Assembly (NCBI GenBank): GCA_047637855.1
Contig: JBLJBF010000051.1
Location: 1 to 21,176 of the forward strand
DNA: 21,176 nt
Direction of reading: 5' to 3'
DNA from: Pseudoflavonifractor sp047637855
GTDB taxonomy: Bacteria; Bacillota; Clostridia; Oscillospirales; Oscillospiraceae
The first letter of the stretch is position 1. Every line of letters begins with the position of its first letter. Below are positions 1 through 9,012 of this stretch, piece by piece. The notes beneath the pieces were generated by a model. The model did not search any database, was not told the DNA's origin, and was given only the letters and a program-made list of their open reading frames with translations. A program made the translations under genes and the position numbers.

Positions 1-7
1 AAATATA

Positions 8-36
8 TTGACGCACAAGATTTTGAATGCTATATT
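8..36 (+). promoter_or_regulatory. Probable promoter of the mal/amylase cluster
   Basis: A -35 TTGACG (8-13) and a -10 TATATT (31-36) are 17 bases apart in very AT-rich DNA. Transcription would start near 43 and leave a leader of about 150 bases before malE. A second TATAAT at 42-47 has no good -35. I see no clear catabolite-repression (cre) or LacI-type operator. The upstream gene lies outside the window. Confidence 0.55.
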
Positions 37-194
37 TTAACTATAATGTACATTAAAATAAAATTATTTGCAAGCATATTGTTTATAAAAGCTAAGTAAA
101 GATCATCTCAGCAACACAGAAAAATAGGAAATCGTTTTATCTAGAAGGTGGAGCCTCTGTGCCCGCCGCCCATAGGAAGGAAGGAGAAACAGAC

Positions 195-1448
195 ATGAGA
201 AAGTATTTCGCGTCCCTGCTGGCAACCGCCCTGTGCCTCGGTGTTCTCGCCGGATGCGCCCCTGCCACGGCGCCCCAGTCCTCCCCAAGCGGAAGCAGCC
301 CTGCCGTCACCCCCAGCGAGCCCACCCCCAAGTCCCCTGTGACCATTACTGTCTGGCATTCGGCGGATGCCACTATCGCCGACACCCTCCAAAAGCAGGT
401 GGATTCCCTCGCCCCCGATGTGGTCGTAACGTTCGAACGGAAGGAAAACATGGCCGAGGCCCTGAAGCTGGTGGGCAACGACCCCTCCGGCGCCCCTGAT
501 ATGTATTTCTGGGCCCATGACAAGGTGGGTGTCTTTGCCGAGATGGGCATACTCGCCCCCATTACCGACGTGCTCTCTCAAGAGGACCTAAAGGATTTCA
601 TTCCCATGACTCTGGAGGCCGGTACTTATGGCGGAAGCAAATACCAGCTTCCCATTTACTACGAGGCACTGCTCTTCATGTATAACAAGGCCTTGGTGAA
701 AGCACCCCCCGCCACCACCGATGAACTTCTTGTCAAGATGAAGGCTGACACCACCGCCGACCGGTACGTCTTTGTAGAGCAGCACTCCACCTCGTACAGC
801 TCGGCTCCCTGGATCCAGGGTTTTGGCGGATACATCATCAATGCCGACAAGCAGCCCGGCCTCGACCTGCCCCAGACCGTGGAGGCCCTGACCTACCATA
901 AGCAATTTGTACCCTATATGCCCGCCGACGGCGAGTACAATACGGTGACCACGCTCTTGACCGAGGGCAAGTCGCAGTTTACCATTGGCGGACCGTGGAT
1001 GGTGCCCGGATTGAAAGCCGCCAATGTAGACCTGGGCATCGCGCCCATGCCCACGCTGCCCAACGGGAAGCCCCTGGCCCCCTTCTCCGGCGTACAAGGC
1101 GTCCATGTCCTCAAGCATGCCGCCGAGAGCAAGAAGGACGCGGTCGCCGCTACCTTGCGCGCCCTGGCCAAGCCCGAAACCGGAATTGCTCTCGCAGCCG
1201 CCGCCAACTGCGCCCCCGCCAACTCAAAAGCGTATGATGACGACTCGGTCTCCGGCAACGAGATGATCCAGGTGTTGAAGGAGATGTCGGCCAATGTTGT
1301 CCCCATGCCCAATGTCCCAGAGATGGACGTGATGTGGGGCATCACCGACGAGCTGCTCGCCTCCATCAACAAGAGCGGCGGCGACGTGGCTGCCGAGTGC
1401 GCCAAGGCCCAAAAGGGCGCCTTGGAGCGGATTTCAGCAATGAAATAA
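195..1448 (+). CDS. malE: Maltose/maltodextrin ABC transporter substrate-binding lipoprotein
   Basis: This is an extracytoplasmic solute-binding protein (family 1, MalE/MdxE type) of 417 residues that captures maltodextrins at the cell surface and delivers them to MalFG. The N-terminus has positively charged MRK, a hydrophobic stretch and the lipobox LAGC, followed by a Ser/Pro/Thr-rich linker (about residues 20-50), so it should be a lipid-anchored lipoprotein. The mature part contains ITVWHS, a YYEALLFMYNK segment and FTIGGPWM, typical of maltose-binding proteins. The ATG at 195 is preceded by a strong AAGGAGAA site. An in-frame GTG at 159 would add 12 non-signal residues and is less likely. 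It is first in an operon with malF, malG and two GH13 enzymes. Specificity for maltodextrin rather than another oligosaccharide is inferred from those neighbours. Confidence 0.9.
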   Translation: MRKYFASLLATALCLGVLAGCAPATAPQSSPSGSSPAVTPSEPTPKSPVTITVWHSADATIADTLQKQVDSLAPDVVVTFERKENMAEALKLVGNDPSGAPDMYFWAHDKVGVFAEMGILAPITDVLSQEDLKDFIPMTLEAGTYGGSKYQLPIYYEALLFMYNKALVKAPPATTDELLVKMKADTTADRYVFVEQHSTSYSSAPWIQGFGGYIINADKQPGLDLPQTVEALTYHKQFVPYMPADGEYNTVTTLLTEGKSQFTIGGPWMVPGLKAANVDLGIAPMPTLPNGKPLAPFSGVQGVHVLKHAAESKKDAVAATLRALAKPETGIALAAAANCAPANSKAYDDDSVSGNEMIQVLKEMSANVVPMPNVPEMDVMWGITDELLASINKSGGDVAAECAKAQKGALERISAMK

Positions 1449-1456
1449 TCCACCAT

Positions 1457-1490
1457 GGGGAGAGCGCGGTGAGCGGTACCGCGCTCCCCC
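1457..1490 (+). other. Intercistronic hairpin between malE and malF
   Basis: The arms AGCGCGGT (1463-1470) and ACCGCGCT (1478-1485) pair perfectly. The stem extends by G1462-C1486 and then GGGG/CCCC (1457-1460 with 1487-1490) past a single bulged A. No T-run follows, so it is not a normal intrinsic terminator. It sits just after the malE stop and before the malF ribosome-binding site. It may protect the malE message from 3' decay or partly attenuate read-through, giving more binding protein than permease. Confidence 0.65.
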
Positions 1491-1521
1491 CTCACATTGT
1501 CTGAGAGGGGGAGTCCACATC

Positions 1522-2409
1522 ATGCAGAGGAAAGCGAAGCCATGGCTCTATTCCGGGCCGTTTCTCATTGCCGTGGTACTCATTGTTGTGATACCGCTTT
1601 TTTATATGGTGTACATTTCCTTTACGAACATGAGCATCTATCACTGGCTTGAATATCAGAACATCGGCGCCGAGAATTATAAAAGGGCTCTGCTGGCCTT
1701 CGATTCCGGCTTTCTCCCCGCCCTGTTGCGCACATTGCTCTGGACTGCCGTCAACATGGTGCTCCAGCTCTTTTTCGCATTCCTCATTGCGTTGGGACTG
1801 AATGCGCAGGGACTGCGGCTCAAGCGGCTCTATAAGACCTTGCTTGTATTCCCCTGGGCCATGCCCGCTTATGTCTCCATCCTCTTATGGCGCATGGGTA
1901 TGTTCAATACGGAGTTTGGCTTTCTCAATCAATTGCTGAAAGCATGGGGGCTTGGACCAGTCAATTTTCTCTCTTCCGCCCCGGCGGCTTTCCTGAGCTG
2001 TCTGACAGTCAACCTCTGGCTGGGCCTTCCTTACATGTTTACCATGATGGACGGGGCCATGCAGAGCGTGGACCGGGGTATCTATGAAAGCGCCCGCCTG
2101 GACGGAGCGGGGTTTTGGCGGCTCCATTTCAAGATCACCGCGCCGATGATCTCACCCATTCTGGCCCCTGCCTTCATTATGACGGCCTTCACCACCTTCA
2201 AGCAGTTTGACATCGTTTATCTGATGACCATGCAGACCGGCTCTAGAACGGGCGCAGACATCCACACCGTCATTACATATGTCTACGAGCGGGCCTTCGT
2301 CACCAGTAATTACGGCTATTCCTCCGCCGTGGCCATCGTCGTGTTTTTTATCATCACGCTTCTCTATCTGGCGCTGTTCAAGTTCAAGCGTTCCGATCTG
2401 CTCAATTGA
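1522..2409 (+). CDS. malF: Maltodextrin ABC transporter permease, MalF type
   Basis: This is an integral membrane subunit of 295 residues in the CUT1 sugar ABC permease family. It forms half of the membrane channel with MalG. It has about six hydrophobic segments, beginning with one at residues 11-33. The EAA loop that docks with the ATPase is visible as YESARLDGAGFWRLHFKI followed by TAPMISP near residue 200. It lacks the long N-terminal extension of enterobacterial MalF, as is usual in Gram-positive bacteria. The ATG follows a GAGAGGGGGAG ribosome-binding site. malG starts 13 bases after its stop, so the two are almost certainly co-transcribed and perhaps translationally coupled. Confidence 0.9.
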   Translation: MQRKAKPWLYSGPFLIAVVLIVVIPLFYMVYISFTNMSIYHWLEYQNIGAENYKRALLAFDSGFLPALLRTLLWTAVNMVLQLFFAFLIALGLNAQGLRLKRLYKTLLVFPWAMPAYVSILLWRMGMFNTEFGFLNQLLKAWGLGPVNFLSSAPAAFLSCLTVNLWLGLPYMFTMMDGAMQSVDRGIYESARLDGAGFWRLHFKITAPMISPILAPAFIMTAFTTFKQFDIVYLMTMQTGSRTGADIHTVITYVYERAFVTSNYGYSSAVAIVVFFIITLLYLALFKFKRSDLLN

Positions 2410-2422
2410 AAGGGGGCGCGGC

Positions 2423-3268
2423 ATGAATCGGCGAAAAATAAAAAAAGTCCTGCGCCTCGGCGCCCTCAATCTTATTTTTATTCTCCTGTGCTTTGTAATG
2501 CTGGTTCCCATCCTTTATGCCCTCTCGGTATCCCTCAATGCCGGCGGTAATATTCTGATCACGGAGCTTCGGCTCTTTCCACAAGCGCTTACCCTTCACA
2601 ATTATAGGACAGTACTCTTTGATAAGCCTTTCCTCCTGTGGCTTAAAAATTCGACCATTCTCAGCGTCTCCACCGTTGTCCTCACACTGGCTGTGGCAGT
2701 CCCGGCGGCGTATGCCTTCTCCCGCTTCCGCTTTCGTGGCAGGAGAGCAGCCATGAACCTGCTGCTCCTCCTCAACGCATTTCCAGCCGTGCTGTCTATG
2801 TTTGCCATCTACCGGATAATCAGGCTCATGAATTTACTCAATTCCTATCTGGGGCTGGTGGTGATCTATACCGGCACCATGGCCGTCTTCGCTCTGTGGA
2901 ATATGAAGGGATACTTCGACAGCATTCCCCACGACATCGAAGAAGCCGCTAAGATCGACGGCGTGAGCGATTGGCAGCTGGTGACGCGAATCCTTCTGCC
3001 CCTGGCTCGCCCCAGTATCATAGTCACCGCCGTGCTGGTGCTCATCTATGTATGGAACGAGTACATCTTTACCACGGTGTTCCTCTCAGGCGCCGGCAAA
3101 TACACACTGGCGGCAGGGCTTTACTCGCTACAGGCCACCGAGTACACCCGGAATTGGCCCCTCTTCTCCGCAGCGGCGATCCTTACCTCGATCCCGGTGC
3201 TCATCATCTTTTTCCTGATACAAAAGCACATGGTGTCCGGCCTCTCCGCAGGCGGCGTCAAGGGGTAA
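2423..3268 (+). CDS. malG: Maltodextrin ABC transporter permease, MalG type
   Basis: This is the second CUT1 permease subunit, 281 residues with about six membrane segments. The EAA loop reads EEAAKIDGVSDWQLVTRILL followed by PLARPSI, which is highly typical of MalG. The chosen ATG has an AAAGGGGGCG site at the right distance and gives a normal MalG N-terminus (MNRRKIKKVLR, then a hydrophobic segment). A longer in-frame reading from 2279 would overlap malF deeply and is rejected. No malK follows. The next gene, 39 bases downstream, is a cytoplasmic amylase-family enzyme. The ATPase partner is therefore probably encoded elsewhere, the gene at 17140 being the obvious candidate. Confidence 0.9.
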   Translation: MNRRKIKKVLRLGALNLIFILLCFVMLVPILYALSVSLNAGGNILITELRLFPQALTLHNYRTVLFDKPFLLWLKNSTILSVSTVVLTLAVAVPAAYAFSRFRFRGRRAAMNLLLLLNAFPAVLSMFAIYRIIRLMNLLNSYLGLVVIYTGTMAVFALWNMKGYFDSIPHDIEEAAKIDGVSDWQLVTRILLPLARPSIIVTAVLVLIYVWNEYIFTTVFLSGAGKYTLAAGLYSLQATEYTRNWPLFSAAAILTSIPVLIIFFLIQKHMVSGLSAGGVKG

Positions 3269-3307
3269 GCCCTTCTGCCATCAATCTCTCAACGGAAGGA
3301 AATTCAT

Positions 3308-5035
3308 ATGATTTTACGCCAGGCTGTCACCCATATCCCACTCTCCCAGTACGCCTTTGCCAACAGCGAGAGCAACCTGACCATCCGTCTCCGCGCCGCA
3401 AAAGACAATCTAACGCGCTGCGTCCTCTGGTACGGGGACCGCGTTCAGCCCAGTGATCCCATTCTTTTTACTCCGGTAGAGATGGTCCGGGCGGCCTCTG
3501 ACCTGGAATTTGACTACTATGACGCCACCTTTGAGACCCCCTATCCGCGGGTATGCTACTATTTCGCGCTCACCGACTGGGACGAGACCCTCTTTCTATA
3601 CGCGGATATCTTCTCAAAGAGCTTGCCGCTGGAGCGCAGCGAGTTCTACCAGTACCCCTTCCTCCGGCGGGAGGAGATCAGCACAGTGCCCGAATGGCTG
3701 AAAAAGGCCGTGGTCTATAATATCTTCCCCGATAGCTTTGCTTCCGGGAGATGCACCCTCCGGGGGACGCCCTCCGAGAGTACCTGGGAGCGGGGACTCT
3801 TCCTGAAATCAAGGCTGGGCGGCACGATAAAGGGCATTGCGGATAATCTCAATTATCTGGCCGGTTTGGGCTTCAACTGCATCTATATCAACCCCATCTT
3901 CACCGCCGGGGAATACCACAAGTACGACCTGCTGGACTATTTTCATGTCTCCCCCGACATGGGCACGGACGAGGACTTCCGCTCCATGGTGGACGCGGCC
4001 CACGCCATGGGCCTTCGGGTGGTCATCGACGGCGTGTTCAACCACTGCAGCTGGCATTTCTTCGCCTTTGACGACGTGGTGCGCAACGGGGAGGCTTCCC
4101 CGTACAAGGACTGGTTCTACGAGCTCCAATTCCCCGTCGTCCGCCCGGACAATGACGCCACGCCGCCGACCTACAGCAGCTTTGCCTACGAACGGAAGAT
4201 GCCCAAGCTCAACACCTCAAACCCCGGGGTCCGCGCCTATTTTATGGAGGTGTGCGCCTACTGGCTGCGGGAGTTTCGCGTGGATGGCTGGCGGCTGGAT
4301 GTAGCCAACGAGGTGGACCGGGACTTTTGGCGTTTATTTAAGCAGACGGCCCGCTCCGTAAACCCCGAGAGCGTCATGATCGGAGAGATTTGGGAGAGCT
4401 CGGAGAGCTGGCTTAGGGGAGATATGTTCGACTCCACCATGAACTACGACTTCCGTAAGAACTGCCGGGACTTCTTCGGATTAGAGAGCATCGGGGCGGA
4501 GGCGTTCAACGCCCGGGTCACCCAGATGAATTTTCGCTATCCCACAGGTGTGCTCCAGGGACAGCTCAACCTTCTGGACAGTCATGATGTGAACCGCTTC
4601 CTCTCCCATTGTCAAAACGACCTGCGCAAGCTCCGCTTGGCCGAGGTATTTCTCTTCACCTCCCCCGGAGTACCTTGTGTCTTCTACGGAGATGAGCTGG
4701 GCATGTCTGGCGACAGCGAACTCTTGCTTCGCGGCCCCATGCCTTGGGACGCCCCTCCTTCTGACGAGCGGGAATTTTTTCAAAAGCTGATCGCGCTGCG
4801 CAAAGAAAACAATGTGCTGGTCTACGGCAGTCATCAGGCGCTCACCATGAATAAAGGCCTCTATATCTTTGAGCGGCGGCTGGGGGAACAGACGGTGACC
4901 GTCGCCTTGAACGCCCGTAATGAGACGACTGTGCTGCCCCACGCTGTCTGTCAGGAAGCTCCCGCACTTTCCTATCTGCTGGATAAGGCTTCCCTCGGTC
5001 CATATGGCTATGCCATTTGGCGGCTGATGGACTAA
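3308..5035 (+). CDS. Cytoplasmic GH13 enzyme, cyclomaltodextrinase/neopullulanase/maltogenic amylase type
   Basis: This 575-residue glycoside hydrolase family 13 enzyme probably hydrolyses imported maltodextrins or cyclodextrins to maltose and glucose. There is no signal peptide. Residues 1 to about 115 look like the beta-rich N-terminal domain of GH13_20 enzymes (CBM34-like), and the catalytic barrel starts near WLKKAVVYNIFPDSFASG. The four conserved regions are present: DGVFNH (241-246), GWRLDVANEVD with nucleophile Asp331, IGEIWE with acid/base Glu360, and LLDSHD with Asp427. A short C-terminal beta domain follows. The length is typical of the subfamily. The ATG at 3308 follows a GGAAGGAAA site. 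It lies between malG and a secreted amylase, which supports an intracellular degradation role. The exact substrate preference cannot be read from the sequence. Confidence 0.9.
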   Translation: MILRQAVTHIPLSQYAFANSESNLTIRLRAAKDNLTRCVLWYGDRVQPSDPILFTPVEMVRAASDLEFDYYDATFETPYPRVCYYFALTDWDETLFLYADIFSKSLPLERSEFYQYPFLRREEISTVPEWLKKAVVYNIFPDSFASGRCTLRGTPSESTWERGLFLKSRLGGTIKGIADNLNYLAGLGFNCIYINPIFTAGEYHKYDLLDYFHVSPDMGTDEDFRSMVDAAHAMGLRVVIDGVFNHCSWHFFAFDDVVRNGEASPYKDWFYELQFPVVRPDNDATPPTYSSFAYERKMPKLNTSNPGVRAYFMEVCAYWLREFRVDGWRLDVANEVDRDFWRLFKQTARSVNPESVMIGEIWESSESWLRGDMFDSTMNYDFRKNCRDFFGLESIGAEAFNARVTQMNFRYPTGVLQGQLNLLDSHDVNRFLSHCQNDLRKLRLAEVFLFTSPGVPCVFYGDELGMSGDSELLLRGPMPWDAPPSDEREFFQKLIALRKENNVLVYGSHQALTMNKGLYIFERRLGEQTVTVALNARNETTVLPHAVCQEAPALSYLLDKASLGPYGYAIWRLMD

Positions 5036-5163
5036 TGCATAACCAAAGCCGCAACATTCTCATAACGCCGCCGCAAATCAGAAGGAGGAGATCGCCTATA
5101 AGCACTTTTACCCGGGGGTTTCACAGGTAGAGCAGGCACGGAAAATGAAAGGAGCAAGCGTTC

Positions 5164-7473
5164 ATGAAAAAATTCCGATTGTTTAAACCAATTCTTTCAC
5201 TGGCTATCAGCCTGGTCATGCTCTTTTCCCTGGCTCCGCAAATCATCCCGGTATCGGCTGCCACCACGAGCACAATGTCCCTCCAAGGCGAGCGCATCTA
5301 TCAAATCATGACCGACCGCTTTTATGACGGCGACCCCACAAACAATGCCACCGGCGAGGCCCTCCGCTATCAGGAGGTCACAGCGGAAGATATGCGCTAT
5401 ATGAAGGGCGGCGATTGGCAAGGGATCATTGATAAGCTGCCCTATATCAAAGGCATGGGATACACCGTGATTTGGATCTCCCCCATCATGGACCCCCAGC
5501 TTTGGAGCATTCCGGATGAGGCCGGCGTACAGGGCCCTACCGCCTACCACGGCTACCATATCTATGATGCCTACCGGGCCAGCCGGTATTTCGGCGCGGA
5601 AGACCCTCAGGCCAGTAAAGAAAAATTAAAAGAGCTGGTTGATACCTGTCATGCCCAGGGCATTAAGGTCATCTTCGATGTGGTGCCCAACCACATCGGC
5701 GACTACCTAAAAGGTGTAGGAAGCAACGCCCATTTTTCTACCGCTACCAACTATAAGCCGGGCACCCAGCTCCAGCCCGCGGCGCCCTTCAACAATGTGA
5801 GCTGGTATCATAACCTTGGCCCTATCGATTGGGATAACGAGCATCCCCATAATGCATGGAGCACACAGATGCTGGAAGACCATGACCTGGGCGAGCTGGA
5901 TGACATTGATTTTCATGTTCCCGCCGCCAAGCAAGCGGTACTTGACTCCATCAAGTATTGGTATGACTATACCGGAGCCGACGCGGCCCGTGTAGACGCG
6001 GCAAAGTGCATGTACCCTTCCGATATCCACGATCTCGAGACCTACTTGGGCGTACCCACCTTCGGTGAAAACTTTGATATGCACGTCGATTTTGTCTCCC
6101 AATGGGTAGGCAGCAACGGTGAAGTAGGTATGCTTGATTTCCCGCTCTTCCAGGCTATCGTTGATGGCTTTGCCCACGGGAGCAGCTTTGACAACAAGGA
6201 CTTCTCCATCAAAAGCGTACTCGATCAGGACTACCTCTATGGCGATAACGCCAACGAAATGGTCGTGTTCTTAGACAACCATGACCGCAACCGCTTCCTC
6301 ACCGAAGCCGGAGGCAACGTTGCAAAGCTTCAAAACGCGCTGACCTTCCTCTTCAGCGTGCGCGGTATTCCCGTTGTATTCCAGGGAACGGAGCAAAATC
6401 GCGGCAATATGTACAACGACCTCATGTACGGCATGGCCGACTCGTGGAATCGCTGGTCCATGGTGGAGAAGGATGCTGGCGGAAATGTGCTGCAAAACTA
6501 TTTCAATACCGGTACAAGCACCTATCAGTTGGTTGCCCGGTTAAATAACCTAAAGGCCTCCTATCCCGCATTGAGCTATGGCACTCAGCGTGAGATGTGG
6601 GCATCTGCCAACATTTACGCCTTCTCCCGCCGGATAGACAGCGGCGCAAGCGCAGGCAGCGAGGTGATATGCGCATTTAATAACTCTGACAGCGCCCGGA
6701 GCGCATACATGTCCATCCGTGCCGAAAGCTCCATCCAGCCTGGAACCGTACTTGAAAACGTGTTTGATCCCAGCGATCGGATCACGGTGTCTCAGAGCAG
6801 GAAAATTGCCATTGAACTAAATGGAAACTCCAATAAAATATACAAGGTAAGCTCCAACCAGACAAAAACCACGGTTCCGGTCACTTTCTATATTCAAAAT
6901 GCGACTACCGCGCCTGGCCAGAATGTCTACATTTCTGGCAATACCGCAGCGCTTGGCAACTGGGACACCAGCAAAGCGGCGGGTCCCGGTGTCTGTCCCG
7001 CATATCCAAACTGGAGCACTACCGTGAATCTCCCCGTTGGGCAGACCATCCAATTCAAGGCGATCAAGCGGGATGTCGGCAATGTGGAATGGGAAAGCAT
7101 CGGAAACCGCACATATACCGTCCCTGCAAATGGCGGCTCCATCTCGTTTAAGTGGTCCACTCCGGGAGAAACTCAATTGCTCCCTGTGGCGTTTACGGTT
7201 TTGAACGCGCCAACCCTTTGGGGTGAAAATATCTACATCACAGGGAACGTAGCGGAATTGGGCGGATGGAGCACCAGCCTCGCCATAGGCCCCGCACAAT
7301 GCCCCGCCTATCCTGATTGGACCATGTTTATTGATGTTCCAGCAGGCCAGACCATTGAATGGAAGGCGCTGAAAAAAAGCTCCGCCGGGACATTCATATG
7401 GCAGTCGGGCTCCAATAACAGCTTCGCTGCCCCGGCCTCCGGAACCGGCTCCGCCAGCACAACATGGCAATAA
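5164..7473 (+). CDS. Secreted GH13 alpha-amylase with two C-terminal CBM20 starch-binding modules
   Basis: This is an extracellular starch-degrading enzyme of 769 residues. The N-terminus (MKKFRLFKPI, a hydrophobic core, then VSAA) is a Sec signal peptide probably cleaved after the Ala-rich site near residue 33. The barrel resembles CGTase-like and maltogenic amylases: DVVPNH (172-177), ARVDAAK with nucleophile Asp278, FGEN with Glu302, and FLDNHD with Asp374. A beta-sandwich C domain ends near residue 565. Two tandem CBM20 modules follow, at about 571-668 and 672-769. Each has the VYISGN / IYITGN strand, the LGNWD / LGGWS motif and a conserved late Trp. No IPT/TIG-like domain D lies between the C domain and the CBM20s, which argues against a classical CGTase. 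No sortase or S-layer anchor is visible, so it may be freely secreted. The start follows GAAAGGAGCAAGC. Confidence 0.9.
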   Translation: MKKFRLFKPILSLAISLVMLFSLAPQIIPVSAATTSTMSLQGERIYQIMTDRFYDGDPTNNATGEALRYQEVTAEDMRYMKGGDWQGIIDKLPYIKGMGYTVIWISPIMDPQLWSIPDEAGVQGPTAYHGYHIYDAYRASRYFGAEDPQASKEKLKELVDTCHAQGIKVIFDVVPNHIGDYLKGVGSNAHFSTATNYKPGTQLQPAAPFNNVSWYHNLGPIDWDNEHPHNAWSTQMLEDHDLGELDDIDFHVPAAKQAVLDSIKYWYDYTGADAARVDAAKCMYPSDIHDLETYLGVPTFGENFDMHVDFVSQWVGSNGEVGMLDFPLFQAIVDGFAHGSSFDNKDFSIKSVLDQDYLYGDNANEMVVFLDNHDRNRFLTEAGGNVAKLQNALTFLFSVRGIPVVFQGTEQNRGNMYNDLMYGMADSWNRWSMVEKDAGGNVLQNYFNTGTSTYQLVARLNNLKASYPALSYGTQREMWASANIYAFSRRIDSGASAGSEVICAFNNSDSARSAYMSIRAESSIQPGTVLENVFDPSDRITVSQSRKIAIELNGNSNKIYKVSSNQTKTTVPVTFYIQNATTAPGQNVYISGNTAALGNWDTSKAAGPGVCPAYPNWSTTVNLPVGQTIQFKAIKRDVGNVEWESIGNRTYTVPANGGSISFKWSTPGETQLLPVAFTVLNAPTLWGENIYITGNVAELGGWSTSLAIGPAQCPAYPDWTMFIDVPAGQTIEWKALKKSSAGTFIWQSGSNNSFAAPASGTGSASTTWQ

Positions 7474-7521
7474 AATAAAGCCCGGCATAAGGGCGGTGAG
7501 GATATCATTACCAAAGTGAGC

Positions 7522-7560
7522 GGGAGCTACCCATATCAGGGTAGCTCCCATTTTACTTTT
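7522..7560 (+). terminator. Rho-independent terminator of the mal/amylase cluster
   Basis: A perfect 11-base stem, GGGAGCTACCC (7522-7532) with GGGTAGCTCCC (7539-7549), has a six-base loop and is followed by ATTTTACTTTT. It lies about 50 bases beyond the amylase stop and closes the starch locus on the plus strand. The minus strand lacks a good T-run. Confidence 0.85.
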
Positions 7561-7747
7561 CTACTAGCGGTAATGGCTCTTTCTCAACATCTTTGAGGTT
7601 ATCCGGAAGGGGATAGCTTTTTGGGTGCTTAAAATCTTGCACCGCTATCTCCCTAGTATATTTTAAGCTGAATGTAATCTCGTCTTCCCTGATAGTATCA
7701 TAGGGATCGATATGCGGTATATGGACTGACTGATACCATTTTTTCAT
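7553..7747 (-). CDS. Possible 64-residue hypothetical protein
   Basis: This is an open frame of 64 codons with a plausible protein composition: charged, Tyr/Pro-containing, starting MKKWYQSVHIPHIDPYDTI. It has no signal peptide, membrane segment or motif I recognise. It is more AT-rich than the genes on either side. It lies in the gap between the amylase terminator and the integrase and reads divergently from the integrase. The ribosome-binding site is poor. It could be a leftover of the mobile element that carried the integrase, or a chance frame. Its 3' end overlaps the amylase terminator. Confidence 0.3.
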   Translation of the reverse strand: MKKWYQSVHIPHIDPYDTIREDEITFSLKYTREIAVQDFKHPKSYPLPDNLKDVEKEPLPLVEK

Positions 7748-7774
7748 ATTCTACAACGGAAAGGCAGGTATGCA

Positions 7775-8976
7775 ATGGCAACTAAGACCACTCGCAACGC
7801 ACAAGGAGGCGGCAACATCCGCCAACGTCCTAACGGATTGTGGGAGGCCCGCTATACCGTGGGCGTGACCCCGGCACGGGAAAGCAGATTCAAAAGTCTG
7901 TGTATGGGACTACTCAAAAAGAAGTCAGGCAGAAACTAAGCAAGGCCACAACCGAAATAGACGAGGGAACATACTTTGAACCCGCCAAAATGACGGTTGG
8001 GCAGTGGATGGAAACCTGGCTAAGTGAATACACGGACGATAAGAAGTATCTGACGGTAAGGCACTATAAGGCTCAATGCGCCGCGCACATTAAACCTTGC
8101 CTGGGTGCTGTGAAGCTGGCTGACCTAACGCCGCCTATTATCCAGAAGTTTTATAACGGCTTACGCCGGGGCGCGGATGGGCATGAGCCTCTGGCTCCTA
8201 AAAGCGTTCGCAACGTCCACGGCATTTTGACAAAGGCCCTCTCCACAGCGGTTCGCGTTGGCTACATCAGGACAAACCCCGCCGCCCTGGTCACGCTCCC
8301 CCGTGTGACCAAAAAGGAGATTAAGCCCCTGACAGACCCCCAGGTGGAGGCGTTTCTCTCAATAGCTGACGAGGATCAGTACAGCGCCCTTTTTAAGCTC
8401 ATACTTTTTACCGGGCTCCGAGAGGGTGAGGCAATAGGCTTGACTTGGGACTGCGTAGATTTCAAGGCTGGGGTCATCCTTATCAACAAGCAACTGCAAA
8501 AGCGTCCCCTGAAAGACGGTGGATTTACCTTTGCGCCGTTGAAGAATGAGAAGGCCCGTTCCCTGGCCCCCGCCCCGTTCGTCATGGAGCTGTTGGAAAG
8601 CCGCAGAAAAGAAGAAAGCTTGCAACGGCTACGCGCTGGCGAGGCTTGGCAGGGCTGGCAAGACGAGAAAGCGCGTGAAAGTGCTCCCGTATTCACCAAT
8701 GAGTTTGGAGCGCACCTACACCCACAGACGGTCTATAACCACTTCAAAAAGCTGGCTGTCCGCATTGACGCGCCAAACGCCCGTGTGCATGACCTCCGCC
8801 ACACATTTGCAGTGCTGTCCCTGCAAAACGGGGACGATGTAAAAACAGTCCAGGGCAACCTGGGCCACGCTACGGCGGCCTTTACCCTGGACGTATATGG
8901 TCATGTGTCGGATAAGATGAAGCGCAGCAGCGCCGAGCGCATGGAGCGGTACATAAGGGGCGCTGTGGGGCGCTAA
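7775..8976 (+). pseudogene. Tn916/Tn1545-type tyrosine recombinase (integrase) with an N-terminal frameshift
   Basis: The site-specific recombinase is split over two frames. The frame from ATG 7775 encodes MATKTTRNAQGGGNIRQRPN then GLWEARYTVG. The typical continuation RDPGTGKQIQKSVYG and everything after it lie in the -1 frame. One base, apparently a C in GGCCGT, is missing near 7864. Downstream the protein is complete to 8976. It has a SAM-like core-binding domain and a catalytic domain with Arg in FTGLREGEA (codon 8419), HDLRHTF (His and Arg codons 8788 and 8797), GNLGHA and the nucleophile Tyr in DVYGHV (codon 8896). The gene reads toward tRNA-Gln and ends 76 bases from the tRNA 3' end, the usual position for a tRNA-targeting integrase. 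It is a pseudogene unless the missing base is a sequencing error or an internal GTG (7840) is used. Confidence 0.8.
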
Positions 8977-9012
8977 AGGGTATAGCAAAGGGTGCAACCC
9001 CCAAAAAGGCAT

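Noticed and set aside
159..194. Earlier GTG start for malE
   Set aside because: It would put charged residues before the lipoprotein signal peptide, and the ATG at 195 has the better ribosome-binding site.
1..194. Catabolite-responsive element or LacI operator upstream of malE
   Set aside because: No convincing palindrome with the expected CG-centred core is visible in this stretch.
5035..5163. Short frames between the two amylase genes, including an ATG overlapping the previous stop
   Set aside because: The peptide of about 31 codons is Arg/Pro-rich without any motif. A second frame that looks somewhat protein-like (EEIAYKHFYPGVSQVEQARK) has no start codon. Both may be chance or a decayed gene remnant.
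7481..7774. A second copy of the tRNA-Gln 3' end as left attachment site
   Set aside because: I looked for the tRNA 3' sequence here and in the rest of the left part and found none.
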